Both the position numbers and the translations under genes were made by a program. Under the pieces are notes generated by a model, which saw nothing but the letters and a program-made list of their open reading frames with translations, had not been told where the DNA came from and searched no databases. Shown here one piece after another: positions 58,114 through 64,000 of a stretch of DNA of 64,000 nucleotides. Numbering within the stretch: the stretch's first letter is position 1; the number at the start of each line of letters is the position of its first letter. This DNA is from Pantoea septica (GTDB taxonomy: Bacteria > Pseudomonadota > Gammaproteobacteria > Enterobacterales > Enterobacteriaceae), in contig NZ_MLJJ01000005.1 of the NCBI RefSeq assembly GCF_002095575.1, forward strand, positions 1-64,000, read 5' to 3'.

Positions 58114-58872
58114 TTACTGCGCGAAATAAATTTTTCCGTTATAGGCCGAGGAGATTTTTTCATTCTTCCTCTTATCAGTAATAATCCTGTCTATGCTGTC
58201 AAGATCGCAGACGTGCGACAAAGCCCGATAGCCGATTTTGGACGAGTCCGCGAGGATCACTTTGGTTCTTGCTGCACTGAGAATCGCTTTTTTAGTAGGT
58301 ATTTCAATGGCATTTACATTAGTTATACCCGCTTCGGCATGTACACCTTCCGCCCCCATAAATGCCCAGTCGGCGTAAACTTCGCTGAATTTCCGCGTCG
58401 CATCAGGGCCTATAAGCGTAAATGAATTTCCTGCGACGACCCCACCCGTAACGTTCAGATTAATCGCCGGATACTGACTAAGCAGTAAGGCAATATTAAG
58501 ATCGTTGGTAATAACGGTCAGATCTTTTTTTAATGTCAGATGGACAGCCAGTTCATAAACGGTTGAACCATTATCCAGGATAACGGAGTCTCCGTCCGCA
58601 ACAAGCGAAGCGGCGTATTTGCCAATGGCCACTTTCTGCTCGTGGTTTCGCCCCTTGCGAATACTGTAAGGAGTATCCTGGCCTTCCGTAGACAAAACCG
58701 GCAGGACGCCGCCGTGTGTACGAATGATTTTGCCGCTTTTTTCCAGATAGATCAGATCTCTTCTGACCGTTGAGCTGTCTACGTTAAATTCTTCCGCCAA
58801 CTGATTGGCATTGAGATAGCCTGCGGAAACCAGCATCGAAAGAATTCTGTTACGTCTCTCATTTGCCAGCAT
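58114..58872 (-). CDS. DeoR-family transcriptional regulator
   Basis: A 252-residue DeoR-type repressor. Residues about 5-58 form the helix-turn-helix (LAEEFNVDSSTVRRDLIYLE and IIRTHGG). Residues about 75-235 form the sugar-phosphate-sensing DeoRC domain with ILDNGSTVYELA and VTNDL-like segments (VITNDLNIALLL). It is divergent from an SIS/ROK/porter operon with a clear operator between them. Composition is AT-richer than the core genes, a sign of acquisition. Confidence 0.9.
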   Translation of the reverse strand: MLANERRNRILSMLVSAGYLNANQLAEEFNVDSSTVRRDLIYLEKSGKIIRTHGGVLPVLSTEGQDTPYSIRKGRNHEQKVAIGKYAASLVADGDSVILDNGSTVYELAVHLTLKKDLTVITNDLNIALLLSQYPAINLNVTGGVVAGNSFTLIGPDATRKFSEVYADWAFMGAEGVHAEAGITNVNAIEIPTKKAILSAARTKVILADSSKIGYRALSHVCDLDSIDRIITDKRKNEKISSAYNGKIYFAQ

Positions 58873-58991
58873 TTTTTCTTCTCTACACGTTTAATGGCAT
58901 TCGATCTTAGCATGAATAAATCAGGCTGCATCGTTAAGATTATAAATATCATTAAGTTAATCAATTTACTTACAAATATGAAACTCATATC

Positions 58992-59040
58992 ACATGCACA
59001 AAATCGAGCATTGACATGCACGATAACGTGCATGTAGGTT
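58992..59040 (+). promoter_or_regulatory. Promoter and DeoR-type operator of the SIS-ROK-porter operon
   Basis: ACATGCACG (59014-59022) and CGTGCATGT (59027-59035) form a perfect 9-bp inverted repeat with ATAA between. A third ACATGCAC at 58992-58999 lies exactly 22 bp upstream, two helical turns. TTGACA (59011-59016) overlaps the left arm and TAGGTT (59035-59040) is a weak -10. Repressor binding here would block the promoter. Confidence 0.7.
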
Positions 59041-59073
59041 GAACAGGTCATTTACTTTCATGTTGAGGTACCT

Positions 59074-60087
59074 GTGTCAAATCCCTATGAGAACGATATC
59101 GCCATGCAGCCAGAAGCCGTCCTGGCTCAGCTTAATAATCCGCTGCCGGACGCTCTGCGCGCATTAAAACTGCACGAATATGACCGCATTGTTCTGGCAG
59201 GAATGGGATCGTCAGATTATGCGCTGATCCCTGTTGAGCGCGCGTTGATTGCCAGGGGATATCCCGTATGGCGCGTAGATGCGTGCCGTTTGCTGGATAT
59301 GCCTAACCTTGTTACAAAGAACACGCTGTTATGGATGACCTCACAGTCCGGTATGAGTGGCGAAATCGTTGCGCTACTGGAGCAAGGAAATCGTCCAAAA
59401 ACCCTTATCGGACTGACCAATGATGAAAGCAGCGCGCTGGGTCAACGCGCCGATATTTTAATCACCCTGAAGAGCGGTGATGAAGCGACGGTGAGTTCTA
59501 AAAGTTATCTTAATACGCTTATTGCCTGCTACCGCACGCTGGCTCTGCTGCTGGGTGAAGATGAGCAGGCAATCTGTGCCGCCGTTACGGGGACGCTCTC
59601 TGATATTCGTCGCCTGGTGCAGGAAAAAGAGGCAGTGGCACCTTTTGCGGACACGCTTTTTGCTTCTGCTCGCCCTCGCGTTGCTTATATCGCGACAGGC
59701 GCTTATGCCTCTAGCGCGCTGACAGGCGCATTGATTACCAAAGAAGCCTCTAAGGTCAGCGCAGAAGGCTTTATCGGCGGTGAATTTCGCCATGGCCCGC
59801 TGGAAACCTCGGGCCAGGGGATGCTGGCCGTCCTGTTAGGTCAATCGGGGGACGAAACGCTGGAAAGACTGGCAACAGAATTACTTTCTAACGGAACTGA
59901 TGTTGTCACCATTGGCGAGCGCCCTTTTGCGGCCTCTGCCCTTCTTCCTGCTGCGGCTGGAAATGAACTCAGCCAGCTACTGTGCGGCTTTATCTATATC
60001 GAACACCTGACTGTCGCGCTGGCCCGCCACAACGGCTTTGTCCCTGGCCAGTTCCTGTATGGCCAAAAGATTACAGTAGCCATATGA
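59074..60087 (+). CDS. SIS-domain sugar isomerase/deglycase-like protein
   Basis: A 337-residue double-SIS protein like the isomerase half of GlmS without the glutaminase, related in layout to AgaS and FrlB. The start is GTG at 59074 after GAGG. First SIS domain: MGSSDYAL and the phosphate-binding MTSQSGMSGEI. Second SIS: ATGAYASSALTGALITKEAS and the Glu in GEFRHGPLE, a conserved catalytic segment. It probably acts on an aminosugar or glycated amino acid phosphate made by the next-gene kinase. The stop overlaps the ROK start (ATGA). Confidence 0.86.
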   Translation: MSNPYENDIAMQPEAVLAQLNNPLPDALRALKLHEYDRIVLAGMGSSDYALIPVERALIARGYPVWRVDACRLLDMPNLVTKNTLLWMTSQSGMSGEIVALLEQGNRPKTLIGLTNDESSALGQRADILITLKSGDEATVSSKSYLNTLIACYRTLALLLGEDEQAICAAVTGTLSDIRRLVQEKEAVAPFADTLFASARPRVAYIATGAYASSALTGALITKEASKVSAEGFIGGEFRHGPLETSGQGMLAVLLGQSGDETLERLATELLSNGTDVVTIGERPFAASALLPAAAGNELSQLLCGFIYIEHLTVALARHNGFVPGQFLYGQKITVAI

Positions 60088-60995
60088 CGGGCCAGGTTAA
60101 AGCAGGGATAGATATTGGCGGAACAGGAACCCGAATCATCATTCAGGGCAACGCGGGTACGCTGAACAGCAAAACCCTTGCCACAGCCGAGTTTACCGGC
60201 ATCAGTAAAGAGAGGCGCTCCGAAGTTTTAGCCGACCACGTTCTCTCTTTGATCCCGCAAGGAATGACGTTAGCCAGTCTGGGGATCGGCGCCAGCGGGC
60301 CGGTAGACACCACGGCTGGCGTCATTCACAACAAAGATACGCTTGAGTGTTTCTCTTTTTTCCCGCTGGCCGATGAGCTGACTAAAAAACTGGGCGTAAA
60401 GGTAGCGATTGATAACGATGCTGTCGCCGCCGTTCTTGGAGAGTATTGCTTCGGTGCGGGAAAAAATAGTCATCGCCTTCTTATGGTGACGCTGGGGACA
60501 GGCATTGGCGTTGCGCTGCTCAATGAGGGTAAGCCGTTCCGCACCAGTGATGGACAACATCCAGAAGCGGGCCATATTCCCGTTTCAGGAAATCCCCTGA
60601 CCTGCTATTGCGGCCTGAAAGGATGCTGGGAAAGTCTGGCATCCAGAACCTGGCTTCAGCAGAATCTGGAGGCTCTTTTACCGACTATCGCTTTTGAAAA
60701 ACATGATGTGCATTTTTATCAAAAGGCTGCACAGGAAAAAGAAGAGGTCGCAAGAATATTTCATCGTTATGGCAATTATCTGGGTCGGGGATTAGTGACA
60801 TTACTAACGCTTTACGGCCCCGATTTAACCATCCTTAGCGGAAGCGCCGCTCACTATCACCCGCTCTTCAAATCCGGTCTTGAAGAGGCGCTGACGCGTT
60901 CCGATGCTTATGCCATTAACAAAAGGATAGTACCGTCTGAATTAGGCGATATCGCTGGCGCACTCGGCGCTACAGTAATTCCAGAGTTAACTTAG
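60084..60995 (+). CDS. ROK-family sugar kinase
   Basis: A 303-residue ROK kinase starting at 60084 (MTGQVKAGIDIGGTG), overlapping the SIS gene by 4 nt; the frame from 59982 lies within that gene. ATP-binding DIGGTGTR is at 10-17, the catalytic-Asp region IDNDA at 109-113, and LGTGIG at 137-142. The ROK zinc site is His164 with Cys174, Cys176 and Cys181 (CYCGLKGC). The partner SIS protein suggests phosphorylation of an amino- or ketosugar. The precise substrate is unknown. Confidence 0.88.
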   Translation: MTGQVKAGIDIGGTGTRIIIQGNAGTLNSKTLATAEFTGISKERRSEVLADHVLSLIPQGMTLASLGIGASGPVDTTAGVIHNKDTLECFSFFPLADELTKKLGVKVAIDNDAVAAVLGEYCFGAGKNSHRLLMVTLGTGIGVALLNEGKPFRTSDGQHPEAGHIPVSGNPLTCYCGLKGCWESLASRTWLQQNLEALLPTIAFEKHDVHFYQKAAQEKEEVARIFHRYGNYLGRGLVTLLTLYGPDLTILSGSAAHYHPLFKSGLEEALTRSDAYAINKRIVPSELGDIAGALGATVIPELT

Positions 60996-61026
60996 AAGTT
61001 ATTATTATAAATGACGAGGTAGCATC

Positions 61027-62411
61027 ATGGTTAATGCAGAAATCAGGGAAGGGCAAAACAGCACAGAAAAATTAAAAAAATTAGCATATTCATCATTATG
61101 TCTATTATTATCTCCTCTGTCGGAGGGATAATATTCGGCTATGATACCGGCATTATCGGTGGTGCTATTGTCTTCATCGGTAAGCAATTCCATATTAATG
61201 ATTTTATGCAGGGCATTATTGTCAGTATGTCCCTGCTGGGTGCCATGATCGGCGCGCTGCTGGCTGGTCCCTTAGCAGATAAATATGGTCGTAAGATTAA
61301 CCTTTTTATTTCAGGCATCTGCTTTGCGGCTGGCGCAGTGGTGTCGGGTTACAGTAACAGTATTGAGCTTTTAACCCTGGCGCGTATTCTTCAGGGCATC
61401 GGCGTAGGCGCATCCTCCGTGCTGGTGCCGGTTTACATCGCCGAGCTGGCTCCTGCCAAAATCCGTGGGCTACTGGTCACGTCGTTTCAGCTCATGATTA
61501 CTGTCGGTATCGTAATCGCTTATGGGGTAAATACGGCCGCAGAGAGCCAGGGATCATGGCGCTTTCCGATAGGTATTGCCAGCGTGTTTGGGATTGCTCT
61601 CGCGATTGGCGTGCTATTTGTTACGGAGTCGCCGCGCTGGCTGATCGCCGTTAATAAACATGCTGCTGCACGGCGCACATTGATAAAGCTGCGCGGAACG
61701 GATGAGGTTAATGAGGAAATAAAAGAAACCGAGCGCTTAAATGCGCTTGAGCAGGAAAATATCAGATGGCGCGATTTACTCAGTGGACATATCCGTCCAA
61801 TGATCGTCATTGGCGTGCTGGTTGCGTTTTTCTCAAATGCATGCGGCATTAATCTGGTTATTTATTTTGCCCCGCAAATCCTTCAGTCCAGCGGCTTCAC
61901 TTCCTCAGCTTCATGGATAGGTACCGTTGGCTTAGGTCTGACCAACGTTATTTTTACCGTGGTCGGCATGTTGATTGTTGATAAAGTGGGACGTCGTCCC
62001 CTGTTGATTGCAGGTGCAATTGGATTGACCGTTAGTCTTGTGATACTGGCGCTGATCTTTTCCGTGCCTGCCTTCGAAGGCAGCAGCTGGCTGGCGCTGG
62101 CGTCGCTGGTTTTTTATGTTGTGATGTATGCCGTGAGTCCTGGCATGCTGGGTTTTCTGATTATCTCAGAAATCTCACCGTTAAGAGCGCGGGCAAAAGC
62201 GACCAGTCTGTCAATTTTTATTATTTTCGCTACTAACCTGGTTATTGCGCTGCTCTCACTGCCCATGCTGAATGGAATGGGCGCATCCGCCACCTTCTGG
62301 CTCTTTGCCGCAATATGTGTAGTGTTCACAATATTTAGTTTTTATGTGCCCGAAACTAAAGGAAAAAGCCTGGAAGAAGTTGAAGTCTATTTCAAAGAAA
62401 AATATCAGTAA
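61027..62411 (+). CDS. MFS sugar porter, interrupted by a -1 frameshift near its N-terminus
   Basis: A sugar/polyol proton symporter of the XylE/GalP/IolT type. The likely true start is ATG 61027, preceded by GAGG, opening MVNAEIREGQNSTEKLKK. That frame stops at 61129-61131. One base earlier in phase the reading continues ISIFIIMSIIISSVGG, which completes the first membrane helix and runs to 62411. The switch lies at seven A residues (61074-61080) in the phase A-AAA-AAA. The uninterrupted frame from ATG 61098 gives 437 residues but lacks a ribosome site. Porter motifs are present: GPLADKYGRK, VPVYIAELAP, ESPRWLI, DKVGRRPLL and PETKGKSLEE. It ends a three-gene operon with the SIS and ROK genes. 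Confidence 0.8.
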
Positions 62412-62450
62412 ATACCTCTCCTTTCCTGGCTGTTAATTTAACGACAAACG

Positions 62451-62505
62451 GGTTAAGCCTGGTATGGCAAACTATTTTCCGGGCTTAATCCGCTCTCCTT
62501 TTCTA
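62451..62505 (+). terminator. Possible terminator after the sugar porter
   Basis: GGTTAAGCCTGG (62451-62462) can pair with CCGGGCTTAATCC (62479-62491) with small mismatches across a 16-nt loop, followed by a pyrimidine-rich tract ending CTTTTCT. It lies between this gene and convergent yhiN. Confidence 0.5.
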
Positions 62506-62559
62506 TGATGGCAGGTGAAAAATCAGGAAAAATTTCTCATCTGTTATCGAGATTGCGAA

Positions 62560-63744
62560 TCACAACGCCTGCGCGCACGCCCAGGCCGAACTCCATGCCC
62601 ACTGGAAGTTATAGCCGCCCAGCCAGCCGGTGACGTCCACCACCTCGCCGATAAAATAGAGTCCCGGCACGTCGCGGGCTTCCATCGTCTTCGACGAAAG
62701 CAGCGTGGTATCGACGCCGCCCAGCGTTACCTCGGCGGTGCGGTAGCCTTCCGTGCCGTTAGGCTGCACGCGCCACTGATGCAGCGTCTGCGCCAGTTCA
62801 GCCTGCTGCTTGCCGTTGAGCTGCTTAAGCGTGACGTCCGGCACCAGCCCCATCTCCTGCAACACCTCCACCAGACGCTTCGGCAGCAGCTTCGCCAGGC
62901 TATTTTTCAGGCTCAGGTTCGGATGCGCCTCGCGCTGTACGCTGATGAATTCTTCTATCGAGGTGGCGGGCGACAGGTTGACGGTAATATGCTCGCCCGG
63001 CTGCCAGTAGCTGGAGATTTGCAGCACCGCCGGACCGGAGAGGCCGCGGTGGGTAAAGAGCATCGCTTCTTTGAACAGCGTGCCGTCCTGCGCCTCGATG
63101 GTGGTATCGATCGCGACGCCGGAGAGCGTCTGTAGCCGCTCCAGCAGCGGCTTATGTAGGGTAAAGGGCACCAGCGCGGCGCGGGTCGGATAGACCTTCA
63201 GGCCGAACTGCTCGGCAATCTTGTAACCGAACGGCGTGGCGCCAAGGCCGGGCATAGAGAGCCCGCCGCTCGCGATCACCAGCTTTTCCGACTGCACCGT
63301 CGCGCCGTTAAGCTGCAGCGTATAGCCCGACGCATCGCGCGCCACGCTCAGCACCTCGCTGCGCAGGCGCAGCGTCACCTTGCCCTTTTCGCACTCCGCC
63401 GTCAGCATGTCGACAATCTGCGCCGCCGAGTCGTCGCAGAAGAGCTGCCCCAGCGTCTTTTCGTGGTACGCAATCTTATGGCGGTTAACCAGATCGATAA
63501 AATCCCACTGGGTGTAGCGCGCCAGCGCGGATTTGCAGAAGTGCGGATTGCGCGACAGATAGGCGGCCGGATCGGTATACATATTGGTGAAGTTGCAGCG
63601 CCCGCCGCCTGACATCAGGATCTTGCGCCCAGGCTTTTTGCCGTTATCCAGCAACAGCACGCGGCGGCCTCGCTGACCGGCCTGCGCCGCGCAAAACAGT
63701 CCCGCCGCGCCGGCGCCGATAATAATAACGTCAAACTTTTCCAC
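62560..63744 (-). CDS. yhiN: FAD/NAD(P)-binding HI0933-family oxidoreductase YhiN
   Basis: A 394-residue flavoprotein of unknown substrate. The FAD-binding IIIGAGAAGLFCA is at about 7-19. The family signature GKKPGRKILMSGGGRCNFTN lies at 35-54. The C-terminal VDVTGWLGGYNFQWAWSSAW is strongly conserved. It matches E. coli YhiN (400 residues) closely as recalled and marks return to the conserved core; in E. coli the divergent neighbour is pitA. Confidence 0.92.
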   Translation of the reverse strand: MEKFDVIIIGAGAAGLFCAAQAGQRGRRVLLLDNGKKPGRKILMSGGGRCNFTNMYTDPAAYLSRNPHFCKSALARYTQWDFIDLVNRHKIAYHEKTLGQLFCDDSAAQIVDMLTAECEKGKVTLRLRSEVLSVARDASGYTLQLNGATVQSEKLVIASGGLSMPGLGATPFGYKIAEQFGLKVYPTRAALVPFTLHKPLLERLQTLSGVAIDTTIEAQDGTLFKEAMLFTHRGLSGPAVLQISSYWQPGEHITVNLSPATSIEEFISVQREAHPNLSLKNSLAKLLPKRLVEVLQEMGLVPDVTLKQLNGKQQAELAQTLHQWRVQPNGTEGYRTAEVTLGGVDTTLLSSKTMEARDVPGLYFIGEVVDVTGWLGGYNFQWAWSSAWACAQAL

Positions 63745-64000
63745 TGCCTTCGCCCCGCTTTTTTAAGAGGCGCTGATTGTAGAGGTCTGCTCTGCATGAC
63801 GCCAGCGTCAAAAATTTGTCGTAATTATGTCATAATGTAAACGGTTCATTTTAAGGCACTTTTAGGAGAAACCAGACAACTTTAGACATTCTTAAGTCAA
63901 AACAAGGCTATATTTTGCTTTCCCATACCCTGCGTTGTCGCAGATAATGCGCCGCGCTCATGTCCTCAAAATGGCGTAATGTGTATGCTACATTTGTTCG

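Noticed and set aside
63960..64000. ATG at 63960 opening a frame that runs off the window
   Set aside because: Only 13 codons are visible, the ribosome site is weak and the residues do not match the expected neighbour (pitA), so no call is possible.

Overview
The window reads as chromosomal DNA of an enteric gammaproteobacterium, most likely Erwiniaceae (Pantoea, Mixta or Erwinia type). The evidence is gene order plus protein resemblance recalled from Escherichia coli. From 0.4 to 24.3 kb the order is ggt-yhhA-ugpQCEAB-livFGMHK-panM-rpoH-ftsXEY-rsmD-yhhL-yhhM-yhhN-zntA-tusA-yhhQ-dcrB, as in E. coli. The core resumes with yhhS-yhhT (35.8-38.3 kb) and ends with yhiN (62.6-63.7 kb). The Erwiniaceae assignment is an inference from the accessory genes (three-subunit gluconate-type dehydrogenase, inositol cluster, QueH) and high GC; no rRNA or other taxonomic marker is present.

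Core block (0.4-24.3 kb): glutathione salvage (ggt), the Pho-type glycerol-3-phosphate and phosphodiester importer (ugpBAECQ, with tandem Pho boxes at 7657-7696), the branched-chain amino acid importer (liv, with only one binding protein), PanD maturation (panM), heat-shock sigma factor (rpoH, with a SigmaE-type promoter), cell division and SRP receptor (ftsYEX), rRNA methylation (rsmD), zinc/lead/cadmium efflux (zntA with a textbook ZntR operator), sulfur relay (tusA), queuosine-precursor uptake (yhhQ) and dcrB.

First accessory insert (24.4-35.7 kb), between dcrB and yhhS: a myo-inositol catabolic cluster. It holds iolC fused to a DUF2090 aldolase-like domain, then iolD, iolG, iolE, an RpiR-type regulator, iolB, iolA and an iolI-like isomerase. 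Together these convert inositol to acetyl-CoA and a C3 phosphate. No inositol transporter lies in the cluster. A short motif, ATGAAAT, recurs in its control regions and is a candidate operator.

Second accessory stretch (38.3-62.4 kb), between yhhT and yhiN: a FadR-type regulator divergent from uxuA; a class II aldolase with an orphan sulfonate-type binding protein; a CSS-EAL cyclic-di-GMP phosphodiesterase overlapping a D-2-hydroxyacid dehydrogenase; proP; hemB; a periplasmic alpha/beta hydrolase; a SoxS/MarA-like regulator; queH; a short-chain dehydrogenase; a membrane-bound gluconate-type dehydrogenase triad; a LacI-type regulator; an unrecognised membrane-protein pair; and an AT-richer DeoR/SIS/ROK/sugar-porter operon. 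The last gene of that operon has an N-terminal frameshift at a perfect A-AAA-AAA heptamer.

Non-coding elements include a structured GC-rich block at 1-441, an ERIC-like repeat near 7741-7894, an imperfect-palindrome repeat at 24419-24514 and many intrinsic terminators. I saw no tRNA, rRNA, CRISPR array, transposase or phage gene. The clearest unusual items are the sugar-porter frameshift, the inositol operator motif, the aldolase/binding-protein pair and the unknown membrane pair.
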